A stretch of DNA of 64,000 nucleotides. It comes from Taxawa tesnikishii (nom. ined.). Its lineage: Eukaryota > Ascomycota > Dothideomycetes > Dothideales. The stretch spans positions 2,542,001-2,606,000 of the forward strand of contig JAPDRO010000001.1 in assembly GCA_030247885.1 (NCBI GenBank), written 5' to 3'. The translations under genes and the position numbers were made by a program. Below are positions 37,763 through 49,993 of the stretch, in pieces. The stretch's first letter is position 1; each line of letters starts with the position of its first letter. The notes under the pieces are model-generated. The model saw only the letters and a program-made list of their open reading frames with translations. It searched no databases and was not told the origin of the DNA.

Positions 37763-39509
37763 TTACACTGCCCGCGGGCTCAACCTTACGTTGATGCCCT
37801 CCTGCATCACGAACCACCTGTACGACGTCAGCTTGACCTCTGTCTATGTGGGACAATACGCCTACCAGCATCTCTCTGACCACTCAGCGTCTGGGTCTGC
37901 CAGCTCAAGGTTGTAGTGCATGAAGAGGGTAGGTATGAGTTTCGACATCTCCATCCAGCTTATGTCTATGGAGGAGTGGTCAGTACGACTGTATGCTGTT
38001 TCTTTTGGGGCTGATGTAGCAATGGCGTATACATACTTCTGCCAAGGCACATCCGTGCGCCTGAACCAAAGGCGAAGAAGAACCGGTGCAGGTCTCCGTT
38101 GTCCTCCTTTAGCCACCTCTCGGGCCGAAAGCTCTCGACATCTTGACCGTATACTTCCTGGTTTCTGTGGATGACCCACGGGTTCGCGCCAATGACGGTC
38201 TATTTCAAGCACGTCAGCGATACACGTTCACCACATCCTTCCAACGTCAAAGTCACCTTTGCTGGCAAGAACTTTCCATCAATCGTCACGCCTCCTTCTG
38301 GGACGACTCTAGGCAAGCTCATGCCTACAGCCGGATGGCAGCGCAGCGCCTCATACATAACAGCTTGCAGATACGGCATGCTGTCTGCCTCCTCCAGTAA
38401 CACCGGATCGCTCAGCTTGCCCTGTCGTCTCCGCTCGTCAATCTCCTCGATTAGCCTGTTCTTACAGTCGGGGTTCTTCAGCAGGTAGTATATGATCGCT
38501 CTTGTCGAAATGGCCGTCGTATCACTGCCCGCGAAGATGTTACTCGTGGCCATCGAAGCCACAGCATTCTCGTTAAACTCGAAGGGCTTCTCCTTGTTCA
38601 CGGTAAAGAGCTTGGACAGGATATCCTTGCGCTCGGAACCTCGGTCTTTGCGGGCTGAAATCTCCTTCATTGCTTTGATACGGATGCCGCCGTGGCGCGC
38701 GTTGAGCCGCAGCTGGCTCCCGAAGATGGGCGAGAGGTAGTCGTCTAGCCAGAAGAGCCAGGGGTTTTGACCGGTCGTGTTTGCGGAGCGGAGCGCGCCT
38801 TCGATCTGATTGAAGGAGCCGTCGTCGCGGGCTGCCTCCATGAAGCCGAAGCTCTTGGAGAAGCTAACCTCGCCGATGACATCTGCGTGCATGCGTCAGG
38901 AGCGTGTGGAGTGGGACACGGGGTGGGACGGAAGAGGAGCAGAAACACACCGAAAGCAAACAGCTGCACCCATTTGCCCATATCTATGACCTGGTTCTTC
39001 CTATCCTCCATCGCGCTGAGAAACGTTCGGATGCTCTCATTAACGTACGGCTCCAGATCCTTCAAGTTCGTCATCGAATACGCCGCACTGACAAGGCGTC
39101 TCTGCTGGCCATGCAGCTTCTCATCCCTCTCGGCGAACAGATCGAATTTGCGATGGCCTTGCCAAACGGAATACCAATCGCTCTTCCTGAATTTGGTCCC
39201 GGCACCGTAGATGGTTTTGATGGCGGCAGGGTCGGATACGCTGACCTCGTTGGGCCCGATACGCACGAGCGTGCCGTGGCGGGCGTGAAGGGAGATCATT
39301 ACACGGTGCATATCTCCTTTCCAGGAATGGTGGGTGAGCCATAGTCGTGAGAGGCTAGCGGAGAATGGGCCGGGGATTGAGGCGAGAGGGTGCAGGAGGC
39401 GTTGGTAGAGAACATAGGCGAGGCAGGAGATGAGGGCAATGAGGGGAAGGAGGGTGGTGTAGCTGGCCTGGATGCCCAGTGGGGTGAGCAGAGGATCGAG
39501 TGCCGGCAT
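37763..39509 (-). CDS. Cytochrome P450 monooxygenase (pisatin demethylase-like)
   Basis: Haem-thiolate monooxygenase anchored in the ER by an N-terminal segment (LLPLIALISCLAYVLYQ). Exons 39509-38951, 38882-38257, 38199-38037, 37965-37866 and 37817-37763 give 500 residues with intact frame. Diagnostic blocks: the I-helix oxygen-binding motif AGSDTT near 307, EALR (ExxR) near 365, FRPERWL, and the haem loop FAFGSGARMCLGR with Cys ligand near 440; the end is FVMQEGINVRLSPRAV. The general look is that of fungal P450s related to pisatin demethylase and benzoate hydroxylases, which act on aromatic plant compounds. It is divergent from a flavoprotein phenol hydroxylase-like gene, so joint action on aromatics is plausible but inferred. 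Confidence 0.92.
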
Positions 39510-40495
39510 GGCTTCTTGATTCTGCCCGTGTTTCTCTACGATGGGAGACGAGCAAGATGAATTGGGTAGGAATCAGGACGTAGTGCGGGCTCGGGACGAC
39601 AGTTCTCTTATATGATTATGGTGTCTCACCTGAACAAACAACAAGTACACGGATCTTCCAGCGAGTGAGCTACGCTACAGTACGGTGGGTGCATAGAAGA
39701 GGGGTCGTCGACGGATGAGATCTGGCCCGAGGCATCCGAGCTAGTGAGGGCAAACAGCGATTGGGACGTGTACTCGTAGCAGTGCTCGTGGCAGTACTCG
39801 TAGCAGTCTTCGTAGCAGTACTCGTAGCATGTCCGGAAAGTTCAACTCCACACGCCGAACGACCAATCAAGGCAATGTCGAATGGACGAGGAGATGATCC
39901 AGGCCAGCGCACGTGAGCTTGGGCTTGCTTGGACTTGAGCTTAAGCCTGAGCCAGAGCTGCCCTTTGCCGTATTCCTGAACCGGCGCGCGCCTCAACCGC
40001 TCCGTGTTTTGTGGCCGAAGCACCGCACAATGTCATGGCCGTTGTCGTGGCGCGCCGAGCCAGCGCGGCCCCCGCCTTTTGGCTTGACTCGTTCGCCGGC
40101 AACAAAAGTGGGAGATTTCTCGCACCCAAATGGCCTCCCGATTTCTTGATCCGTTGCCCTTTCTATCGCCCGCCCTCGCAAATCGGGAATCTCGTCCGAG
40201 TTGATCGGGTGCACGGTAGGTCTTTACGGGTGTTTCGATACGGACTGCCTTGAGATATTTAAGCTTGATCATGCTCCCTGCTTTGTAGCTCCTTCAGCCC
40301 TCACACATCACATCATCGCTTCTGCTACAACAACCTCGGACCAACTGGGACGGAAGGCTCGACTTCCTTTCCTTTTGCTATACATCCCTTCCTCCCATCT
40401 CTTGCTACTTTCTTCTTCCTCTTCTTCTTCTTTTTCTTCCTCTTCCTCTTCTCTCCCTTTCATTCCCATTCCTGATATACGACCACCGTGCGACA
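39510..40495. promoter_or_regulatory. Shared promoter of P450 and phenol hydroxylase-like gene
   Basis: A 986-bp intergenic region between divergent genes. It holds a 12-bp tandem repeat (39771-39829), a TATTTAAG box at 40256-40263 suitably placed for the plus-strand gene, and a long C/T tract at 40408-40460 just ahead of its ATG (40496). A shared arrangement of this kind is common for co-induced catabolic genes; co-regulation is inferred. Confidence 0.55.
39771..39829. repeat. 12-bp tandem repeat, 4.9 copies
   Basis: Copies of TACTCGTAGCAG, with variants TGCTCGTGGCAG and TCTTCGTAGCAG, run head to tail. It lies in the divergent P450/hydroxylase promoter, about 260 bp from the P450 start. Confidence 0.9.
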
Positions 40496-42451
40496 ATGTC
40501 CGTCGAAAAGTATGACATCGTCATCGTGGGCGCCGGCCCCGTCGGCCTGCTGCTGTCGACCTGTCTGGCAAGGTGGGGCTACAAGATCAAGCACATCGAC
40601 ATGCGCCCCGAGCCCACCGTCACCGGACGTGCAGACGGTATTCAGCCACGCTCGCTCGACCTGCTGCGGAACATGGGCCTCAAGCGCGCCATCATGGAAC
40701 ACGAGCCTGCAAAGGTGTACGAGGTGGCCTTCTGGGATCCGCGCGAGGCCGGCAAAGGCATCCACAGGACAGGCACGTGGGCATCCTGCCCCAGCTTCAT
40801 CGACGCGCGATACCCATTCACCACGCTTCTGCACCAGGGTCTGATCGAGCGTGTCTTCATCGACGACATGGAAAAGTACGGCGTCAAGGTGCAGCGGCCG
40901 TGGCGGATTACGGGATTCGAGAACAACGGCAAGGACCCGGAGTACCCGGTCGAGGTTGACATTGCGCACGTGGACGGCGACGAGCAGGAGAAGGTGCGCG
41001 CCAAGTACCTCTTCAGTGGAGAGGGCGCGAGGAGCTTCATTCGTGAGCGGCTGGGCGTCGGGATCACACACAAGGATCCCATTGCCTTCGTTTGGGGAGT
41101 CATGGACGGTGTTGTCAAGACCGACTTCCCCGACATCAAGGTACGGACGGAGAACTCATCCAGTACCGTATGGAATTGACGCTGACCCTCTCGCAGATGA
41201 AATGCACAATCCACTCCGACGCCGGCTCTATCATGGTTATCCCGCGCGAGAACAACATGGTGCGTCTGTACATCCAGATCGCCTCCTCCGAAGACAAGGA
41301 CTGGAACCCCGCAAGACCGCAACGACAGAAGAGGTACAGGCCTTCGCCAAGAAGATTCTGAAGCCATACACAATCGAGTGGGAGCGCGTGGAATGGTTCT
41401 CGGTCTACCCCATCGGACAAGGCATCGCGGACCGGTACACACTCGACGAGCGCGTCTTCATGGGCGGTGACTGTTGCCACACGCACTCTCCAAAGGCCGG
41501 ACAGGGCATGAACACTGCATTCCTTGACGCGCAGAACCTCGCGTGGAAGATCCACCACGTCGAGTCCGGATTCGCCGACCGCTCGATCCTGAAATCCTAC
41601 GAAAGCGAGCGCAAGCTGATCGCCGAGAACCTCCTGAACTTCGACGCCGCGTACGCCAAACTCTTCTCCTCGCGCCAACCCTCGGCGGGCGAGGTTGGCC
41701 AAGCCCACGGCAAGGACCAACCATCCGAGGAGAACGAGTTCGTCAAGACGTTCAAGGCCGCCTGCGAGTTCACCTCCGGCTACGGCGTCGCGTACAACGC
41801 AAACGTCTTCAACTGGTCCGCCTCGCACCCCGCACAGTCCCCCTCTTCCTCTCCGAAGACAAGGGCACGACCAAGCTCCGCACCGGCCGCATCCTCACGC
41901 CCGCGACCGTCACCCGCGTCGCAGACGCCAACGTGGTGCACCTGGAGCAAGAGATCCCGCTCAACGGCTCCTGGCGCCTCTACCTCTTCGGCGGCTCGCC
42001 GTCGCGCACCCGCAAGGCCATCGCCGACCTCGCCTCCGGCCTGCAGAAGCCAAACTCCTTCTACAAGGCCTTCTCCCACCCCGCCGACGCCGGCGTCAGC
42101 CACCACGAGAAGCACAACCCGCACAGCGCCTTCTTCACCATCTGCACCGTCTTCAACGCGAAGAGGCCGCAGATCGAGATCCGCGAGCTGCTGCCGGAGC
42201 TGCTGGCCAGATACTTCGACCACGTGTACGCCGACGACGTGTGGGACCAGAGGGTGCCCGACGCAAAGGCCGCCGCGCACGCAAAGATGGGTCTCAGCGA
42301 GGACGAGGGCGGCGTCGTGGTCGTCCGGCCCGATGGCTACGTCGGTGCCGTGGTCCGCTTGGCCGAGGGCAGCGGCACCGTCGACGCGCTCAACCAGTAC
42401 TTTTCCGCTTTCGCTAGCAAGCAGGTCGGCGAGCACAGGGCGCAGCTGTAA
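40496..42451 (+). CDS. FAD-dependent phenol 2-monooxygenase-like hydroxylase
   Basis: Flavoprotein aromatic hydroxylase of the phenol hydroxylase/PheA class, converting phenols to catechols with NADPH and O2. Exons 40496-41140 and 41197-42451 give about 633 residues. The N-terminus has the Rossmann motif [14 protein letters not shown]; further on come [17 protein letters not shown] and [19 protein letters not shown] (FAD ribityl/pyrophosphate contacts), with a long helical middle and a thioredoxin-like C-terminal domain ending [17 protein letters not shown]. Two single-base losses break the frame: the C runs at 41307-41310 and 41839-41843. One extra C in each gives [12 protein letters not shown] and [16 protein letters not shown], matching the family. 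Divergent from the P450. The actual substrate is not shown by the sequence. Confidence 0.88.
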
Positions 42452-42509
42452 GAGGGGGCGTTGTGTACGAAAAGGCGAAGGGTGGGGAGAGAGAAAAAAA
42501 GGGACGAAG

Positions 42510-42542
<33 letters not shown>

Positions 42543-43191
42543 GCAATGCCCTTCCTCTTCTTGATGTTTGTTGCGTTTGGGCAAGCGATATATCCATGGT
42601 ATATGAGTTTTGAGTCTGGTTTGTGTTGGGGGGTTTATTTTTGTGGATATACGATGACAAGACATTTTCGACATGTACACGGGTTTTTTTTTGGTTTCTA
42701 ACAATCTGCTTGTTTTCGTCATTTGCTCCGCCAGAGAACCATGTCAAGGTCTTGTCCCCGATGGCCCCCTAATGCGCTCTGCTGGAAAGCGAACGGTTAC
42801 CGGTAGGTATATGACTGTATAATTCACTTCCGCCTCGCCCTGAGCTTCACCTGGAGATTTCACTCAGGCTTCGCTTTGCGCCGACTCGACGACCTTCACT
42901 TGGACCTCGTCCGCTGTTCGCTTCCAATCACCAATGGAAAAGGGTAACACTTTCTGTTCAAGGACGTTGAGCGACACTACGTATTGCTTGATAGTCAAAT
43001 TAGGTCGTAGACCGACAAAGGGCATTGATTTCGTAAAGAACCCGGTCTTTCCACCAAACGCCCGACCCAACCACACCTTGGCGGCACGCGACTGCCACGC
43101 GGCGGCGCCAACGAAGACCTGAAGATGGCGACGAACAAACCCGGCCATTTTTCCCAAACCTCAGATGCCAGCCCCACCTTCGTTTCAAAAA
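42452..43191. other. Convergent intergenic region
   Basis: Holds 3' UTRs of the hydroxylase and the DUF3292 gene. The only feature seen is the tetranucleotide repeat listed separately. Confidence 0.5.
42511..42542. repeat. (ATTG)n microsatellite
   Basis: About eight copies of ATTG with one imperfect unit, in the 3' UTR of the hydroxylase gene. Confidence 0.9.
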
Positions 43192-45473
43192 TCACCAGGC
43201 CTCCCACTTCTGGCCGCCCATGGCGATCAAGCGGTTGAACAACTCATCCCTCAACACCATGGCCGTCAAGCTCCACGTCTCACCGCTGCGCGTCACAATC
43301 TCCAACCCGTCGGCGATTTCCCTGTCCAGGGCCCAGCCGACGACCAATTTCGCCTTCCAGCCCAATCCGCCAATCTTCTTCAACTCCTTGATGTCCGCCA
43401 CCGCGATGCTCCACACGGGGTGCAAGTCCTCTTCCTCGGCCGTGAGGGAGCCGGTTTTTGCGATCTTGGAAGAAGTGCTGAAGGAGACGCAGGGGATCGT
43501 GGCCTTTGTGGAGATGTACACGTGTCCCCTCTTTCCGTGGTAGCGGCACGAGAAGTCCACGGGCCCGCTGAGCTCCTCCTCGGGGTTCTTGGGGATGACT
43601 CCCAATCTGTTCTTGGCGTGCTCGCTGCCGACCTTTGCCTTGAGACGGTCGGCGCCGAGCGCGGTTTCGACGGTGCCCTTGACGGCGGATTTGAAGAAGC
43701 CGACCACTTTCGAACCTTTCTTTCCGTGCTTGGCGCCCTTCGCGTGGTCGATGTCCGCGCCGCCGGTCTGGTGAGCGACGGTCGGGTCGTGCGACATGGC
43801 GTCGTCCAGCTCCGCTTGTGTGGCATTGAGTGGATAGTCTGCACCGGTTGCGCGGAGGTGCTCTTCCGACACATCGACAGGCTCTTCTGGTGGCGGGGCG
43901 TTGACGTGTGGTGGAGGCGGAAGGGGAGCCTTGTTGGCCTCGCCAACGCGGAGAAGGGTGAGAGTGAGTTGAGCGTTGGTTGGAACGCCCTTGAGGATCG
44001 TGCTATTAACGGTATTAGCATGCTGTGAGATGAGGCAAAGGAAGGAAAGGCTACTGACTTTCTCAGCTCCAGCAGCTTCTGCCAGTTGGGGAACTCCCTG
44101 TTGAGCCAGCGAAGACCTGGCTGAATGACTGGGTCGCCGAAGAACCCAAAGCCCACACCGAAGGTCACACCCTTCATGAACATGTATGAGGTGACGAAGA
44201 TGGACACTGCGAGCATTGGGACAACCAGAGCGGCAAGTCGCAGACGGTACACGTCTTTCGGGAATGGAGGCGTTGGTGAGAGAGCACTGGTATGGATGAT
44301 CAGCATCGCATGATCTACGTGAAATGCTTACAAACAGCTTACTTTGCAAACCTCTCCCATGTGTCGGTCGCATCTGCAAGTCCGTGCATGATAGGTCTCA
44401 TCTTAGTCCACATGGCAGTTTCCATTGGAACCTTAGTCTTGTCGTGCGACGCACTTGCATTTGCCCCTCCAGCTGTATGACGTGCTGCGGTCGTGCTGTT
44501 GACTATAGCTGTTGGGTCGGGAACGGAATCATGCGGTGATCCCTCCTCTGCAGGCGGTTCACCCTGAGGGTGCTTTCCACTAGCACTGGCCAGAGCGACG
44601 TGTGCAATACTGTTGACAAAGTTGCTAGCCTCGGCCTCAACGGCCTCTCCTTTGTGGTTCTCTGGTGCTCCAGTCGCGCTGTCGGTGCTTCCGAGAACTC
44701 CAGCTTTTGGCTTCTGAACTCCGCCGGTCTTGCCATCAACGAGAGCGATGGGTGCGGGCGGAAAGAGGAACTCTCTTGCGGGAGGATACACAATCAGAGC
44801 GATGAGAGTAGCGGAGAACAGCGGGACCAGGAAGTCAAACATCCAAGCAACAAAGTAAGCCTGGTGCCATATCAGCCACCATACCCACTTTTGGTTAGTG
44901 AAGGACACATACTGTGCAAAACCACGCTGTCCTGCGCGTCTCTCTCCAAGAACGTAACCTCACGATCTGCTTACCAAACCCAAGCATGCCGACACCAATG
45001 TTCATATACAGCCTCTCCAAGTTAGCACGCAGCTTGTCGGGTGAGAACTCCTCTTCTTCAGCAATGTTGAGATCCAGGTCGCCAGGCACGGGGTAGGGGT
45101 ATTCTTTGACGTGATACATTTGCTATACTGAGCTTCAGTTCATGCACTCTTGTAGCATTTTCATGGTGCCGACCTTGTTGAAACGGCGGACGAGCATCCA
45201 AAGTTCTTCGTTGTCCATTCCACCGACCAGCGGGGCTGGTATCTCCTCTTTCGGCTCGTTCCATCCCAGATCTTTGACTTCAGCTTTACCATCTATCTGA
45301 GCAGCTCCTGTGCCATGCTCCTCTAGCGGTGGCGCAGTAGCCAGAGCATGGCTAAGCGTAGGCTCCTCTGTGATGGAGTGTGATTTCTCTATTTTGCCGG
45401 GTTCGGTAACGGGTTGAGTGTCGTTTGGGATTGGCAGCAGGTCCTTGTAGACCACCCCGGTCCTTGTGGGCAT
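43192..45473 (-). CDS. DUF3292 family membrane protein
   Basis: Fungal protein of the DUF3292 family, function unknown. Exons 45473-45174, 45122-44913, 44860-44343, 44286-44059 and 44002-43192 splice in frame to 688 residues. The family blocks RLYMNIGVGMLGFGKQIVRL and RSWRETRRTAWF come first. Hydrophobic segments follow: AYFVAWMFDFLVPLFSATLI, then LAALVVPMLAVSIFVTSYMF. GVGFGFFGDPVIQPGLRWLN is another hallmark. The C-terminal third (FSCRYHGKRGHVYISTKATI...WSIAVADIKELKKIGGLGWK) resembles a GRAM/PH-like fold that may bind membrane lipid. No frame damage. Location is probably an internal membrane or the ER, which is inference. Confidence 0.85.
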
Positions 45474-46144
45474 GACGGCTGACAGGCGTGTGAAGGATGT
45501 GGGGAAAGACTGATGTGACTTTTGGGGGTCAATCAAGCGATCTGGGAGCGATTAAGGCATGCGGAGTTTGATTGATTGCCAGCAGGGGGCGGCAGAAGGC
45601 ACGATTAATAGTCCACGTCTCCCCACATGTTTTGTACCAAGTCCAAGTTCCTGCACATGAATGCGCGTTCGCTTCTTTTGCCCTGCAGATGACGTCAAAT
45701 CAGGGTCTGTGGCTTCCATCCTCGGAGGCGCTTGGCTCGTGCTTGCCCGCATTCGGGGATGGTAGACGAAGAGAAGCAACGACACCTCAACTTCATTTCA
45801 ACGTTATGTCAGAAGACGCGCGCACATGAGCCATCGTCGACATGTGCTGAAGATGACAATGTCCATACACATACTCGTCCTCTTGACTGCCTGGCTGATT
45901 TGTCGTCTCCGTGACATGGCAACACGCTGGATGCTCCCGATAGTAATATCCATGGCAAGTTGTGAAGAGTCTTCATACCATTATCATCCTAGTACCCAGA
46001 TGTCCGCGAGACTAAAGATGAAGTTCTGCACACTCAACAATCAACCGTCGTTGTCAGAATCGACATACGCCATCCCATATTTCTATCTATCAGCGTTTTG
46101 GGAAGTCTAGCAGTCGGAGGTGAATTCGTCCTCCTGAAATCTCC
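45474..46144. other. Intergenic region
   Basis: DUF3292 promoter side and the 3' end of the metallophosphoesterase gene. No other feature seen. Confidence 0.5.
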
Positions 46145-47160
46145 TCAAATATCTACCACTTGTGGCTCATTACCCAGTTTTCCGGTATTGTTGAACATCA
46201 AAGCCGCGTTGACCATCCAGGTAACCTGCTCCTCACCGCCCCAAACCCGATCCCACAGAAGTCCAAGCCCTCCGTACCAGCCCACTTGGAAGGTGTAAAA
46301 CCACAGTTTCAAATCTAAGATGTTCCTCACGATGCCATCGCTTCGTGCGCAACCCTTTTCCAATGCCTCTTGCGCCTCATCCCAATGTACAGGCTCTTTT
46401 CCGGCACCTGCATGTACGTGTCCGAAAACGTGAAGCTTAGGCTGAATGCGCCAGACCTCGCGCAGCAAGTGCTCGCAACCAAGGGCGACAGGAAGGTCCC
46501 TGTGGTATTTTGGTGGAGTGTGAGTCACTAGAACGTCCGTGTCTCCTGGTATAGTTTCGCTCCAGGCATCTTTGCCGCGCGTGTATTGAAATGCATGCTC
46601 GGGCCCTCCACATGCGGGAATCTGAGGTGCGCCGTAGATCTTTAGCTTGCGCCCTTTGTGCGAAGGGAACGATAGGGTAACGGAGGAGTGCTGAAGATAA
46701 TGTAAGTCCTTCCAGTCCGGCTGTCCTTGAGTCAAATCCAAGGTTGAGAGGGTCAGCCTTGAGCGCGGATCAAGGTAGGTGTCATGGTTGCCTGCAACAA
46801 CAACCTTGTGTTTGTGAGGCAGCGAGTTTAACCAATCGATCTGTTTTTGAAGCTCGGCAGGAGTTCCGGCATTGGTCAGATCTCCAGCATGTATCAGGAG
46901 GTCTGGCGGAGTCAGGACAAGACTGATCTTTGTGCTTGCTTGCGAATTGCCGTACCTCCATCAGGTATGTCCGGCCATGTCTGACAGTGAGTATCGGAAA
47001 TGCATACGACGCGAATAGGGAGGCTCGGAGATGCTGGACGCGAGCGCAGGAGCCTCAACAGACGGTAGAGTGTACGAACGAAGAGCTTGAGAGGGGAGGC
47101 GAAGAAGGTGGAGAGGAGTGGAGGAGGGTCGAAAGGAGAGGCGGGCTCGAGGACGCGCAT
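46145..47160 (-). CDS. Calcineurin-like metallophosphoesterase
   Basis: Two-metal phosphoesterase of unknown substrate. Exons 47160-46956 and 46902-46145 (53-bp intron) give 320 residues. Metal-binding motifs appear in order: ISDTHCQ (DxH), DLLIHAGDLTNAGT (GDxxN-like, with GDL), VVVAGNHDTYLDP (GNHD), VLVTHTPPKYH (GH/TH) and LHVFGHVHAGAG (GHxH). The N-terminal 35 residues are Leu/Arg-rich and hydrophobic (LLSTFFASPLKLFVRTLYRLL), perhaps a membrane anchor or targeting signal. I chose the ATG at 47160 (MRVLEPASP); an in-frame ATG at 47187 would add nine residues. Filamentous fungi have several such ser/thr-phosphatase-superfamily paralogues. All catalytic residues are present. Confidence 0.9.
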
Positions 47161-47597
47161 CGCTGTCTTACTGTATGTGTAATTCAAGGCATGCTGATAG
47201 AGTGTATCTACAAGACGGGAAGGCGTTGAATTCTCTTATTAGCCGGTGATATGCAGGTTGCGTCAGGAGATTTGCTCGCGCAAATTGAAGGCGGTAAGAT
47301 GAAGTGAGCTGATCCGGAAGTGGAAGTCGTCCAACGTCGCTCCTTCCCGCTGCCGGCGATTGTTCTCTAATCAAGAAGGAGCGACCTTGGATCTTGGCGG
47401 GGCACTTTCCCCACACTGCGTCATCGCGCGCAGTTCAAAGCAAGAAAGTAAGGGTGACGCGCGCCAAAACAAGTGTTGAACCGGCCTGCTTCTTTTGTTC
47501 GCTGTCTCCTTCCTATCTGTTACTGTTGACCACATACCCCCAATCGAAAGCCGACCTGAAAGATTAAGACCTGCGGCGAGGCAGGCAATCGTTCCCC
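47161..47597. other. Divergent intergenic region
   Basis: Promoter space shared by the metallophosphoesterase and the IST2-like gene. No specific element recognised. Confidence 0.5.
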
Positions 47598-49993
47598 ATG
47601 GCTTCACCAGTGCACAAGAATCAAGCTACCAACACGAACATGGAGGTGGATTATGTCCTGAGCTACCGCTTTGCTACAACAGGTACTACCACCGTCCTGC
47701 ATCTGAAGCCACATCCCAGTGGGAGCTGATGTTCGCGACAGACAAACAATCCGCCGTTGCTCGCTTCGAGGAATTGGTGCGAAGATTGGCTTCTGTCGGC
47801 CTTGCTACGGAAGTTCGTAGCGGAGACAACCACGGATTGCTTGTGTTCGTAAAAGCTGCAAGCGAGGAGCACCTTTTGGCGAGATTTACCGCTCAAGGTA
47901 CGATGCAAGACAACCTTACGGGGATGCACAAGCTGATCGAGGCCAGAGTCAATGATTGGGTCCACGGCGTGCGTGCAGCGGAGCCGGTGAAGCAGACCCG
48001 TCAGTCACTGGAGCATGAATCTATGAATGAAGCTGAACGCCTCCGCATCATATATCAGCTCATTACTAACCCACAGGAAGAGGGTGGTGCAGGCATCACA
48101 CCAAAAGAAGGCGATTGGGAGAACGTGGAGTCCATCTTTCCACTCCACGATCACCAGTTCAACAGCGAATGGCTGAAAGAGTGGAGTCACAAATGGCTGC
48201 TGGAGCCTGCGGACATTGACGAGATAAGGAACAGGTTCGGGGAGAAGGTATTCTTGGCTTGCTAAGGAACCATGAGCGATTGCTAACTGGAGCAGGTCGC
48301 CTTCTACTTCGCCTTCACGCAGTCCTACTTTGCATTCCTCGTCTTCCCGGCCGCTTTCGGTGCCTCAGCATGGCTGTTGTTCGGACACTACTCTGCCTTG
48401 TACGCAATCGCGAGTACTCTCTGGTGCATTGTCTTTACGGAGTGGTGGAAGCATCAAGAGGTTGACCTTGCCGTGAAGTGGGGCGTCAGAGGTGTCTCGA
48501 GCATTGACAAGAAAAGGAGAGATTTCAAGCACGAGAAAGAGACCACGGACCCGGTCACTGGAGAGACAGTACAGGTCTTCCCCGCCGAAAAGCGTCTGCA
48601 ACGGCAATTGCTCCAGATTCCTTTTGCCATTGCTGCCGCTCTTGTTCTGGGCAGCCTGATAGCAACCTGCTTCGGCATTGAGATCTTCATCACCGAGATC
48701 TACAATGGACCACTCAAGAGTGTCCTCGTAAGTCAGCCCCGATGTGAACCGTGAGCGGTCCTGCTAACATTTCCAGACTTTCCTTCCCACGGGCATCCTT
48801 ACAACCGTGATGCCCATCCTGCAATCGATCCTGACCAGCTTCGCCACGCAGCTCACCCACTACGAAAACTACGAGACCGACGGTGGCTTCCAGAGAGCCA
48901 TGACGCGCAAGGTCTTCGTTCTGAATTTCATCACGTCCTACCTTCCGATATTCCTAACGGCATTCGTCTATGTGCCATTTGGTCGCCTGATTGTTCCTTA
49001 CTTGGACGTCTTCAGTCTGACGGTGCAGCCTTTCGCGGAGAATGACAAGCAGATGCAGGCTCCTTCAACATCCACTTTCAGTATCAATCCCGCCAGACTG
49101 CGCAAGCAGGTTATCTACTTCACCGTCACCGCGCAAATCGTCAACTTCGGTCTCGAGGTCATCATGCCATGGGCCAAGCGCCAGGGCTTCGTCAAGTATA
49201 AGCAAATGCAGTCCGCCCGTGCAGCCAAACGTGGTGGTGCATCTCCTCAGCCCGCCGAAAATGATCCACCCGAGGAAGCCGCCTTCCTGCAACGCGTCCG
49301 CCAGGAATCTGAACTCGACGTCTACGACGTGACCGCAGATTTGCGGGAGATGGTCCTGCAATTCGGCTACATGGCCCTCTTCTCAGTGGTCTGGCCACTG
49401 ACCGGCGTTTCCTTCCTTCTGAACGACTGGCTAGAACTGCGCGGTGACGCTGTCAAGATATGTACTCAGATGCAGCGACCGACCCCCAGCGTGCCGACAC
49501 CATTGGCCCATGGCTCGACTCGCTCAGCTTTCTGACTTGGCTCGGCAGCATCACGAGCGCTGCTCTGGTGTACCTCTTCAGCAACGACGGTCTAGGCCCT
49601 GATGGCACGCCGTACGACATCAAAGGCTGGGCATTACTGCTAACCGTCTTCTTCGCCGAACATACCTTCCTGCTCGTCCGCTGGGCGGTGCGGCTCGCAA
49701 TCTCCAAGATCGATTCCCCGGCAGACAAAAGGAGCGCAGAGACAAGTATCTGGTGCGCAAGCGGTACTTTGCCGAGAGTTTGGACGAGACGAGCCGCTTG
49801 CCGCAGCTGGGACAGTTGGGCGAGGAGATCATCACGAGACAGAGCTTGGAAGAGGAAGCAAGAAGGGGAAGCCTCACCACTGCAAGGGTCGAGGAGAAGT
49901 TCTGGAAGAGGCAGAGGAAGTGGACGGAGACGGCGCAGGTTGGCCGTAACTTGATTGAGAGGGCTGCTGTTGAAGAGCCTAAAAGTCAAGGTA
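47598..49993 (+). CDS. IST2: IST2-like anoctamin/TMEM16 membrane protein
   Basis: Multi-pass ER protein of the anoctamin family; yeast Ist2 tethers ER to plasma membrane and fungal TMEM16 relatives are lipid scramblases. Exons are 47598-47682, 47742-48247, 48296-48727 and 48777 to about 49993, roughly 740 residues. After a soluble N-terminal domain (VDYVLSYRFATTDKQSA), membrane segments follow from VAFYFAFTQSYFAFLVFP onward, with the family blocks LWCIVFTEWWKHQEVDLAVKWG, HYENYETDGGFQRAMTRKVF and PLTGVSFLLNDWLELRGDAVK. Single missing bases in the C run at 49483-49487 and A run at 49737-49740 break the frame; restoring them joins RPTPQRADTIGPW and DKKERRDKYLVRKRY. The stop is uncertain: a further missing A at 49981-49984 would end it at 49993; as written the frame runs to 50163. 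Confidence 0.85.

Noticed and set aside
41695-42417. Long Arg/Pro/Ala-rich frames overlapping the phenol hydroxylase
   Set aside because: They are shadows of the GC-rich hydroxylase exon; the true frame continues after a one-base run-length slip.
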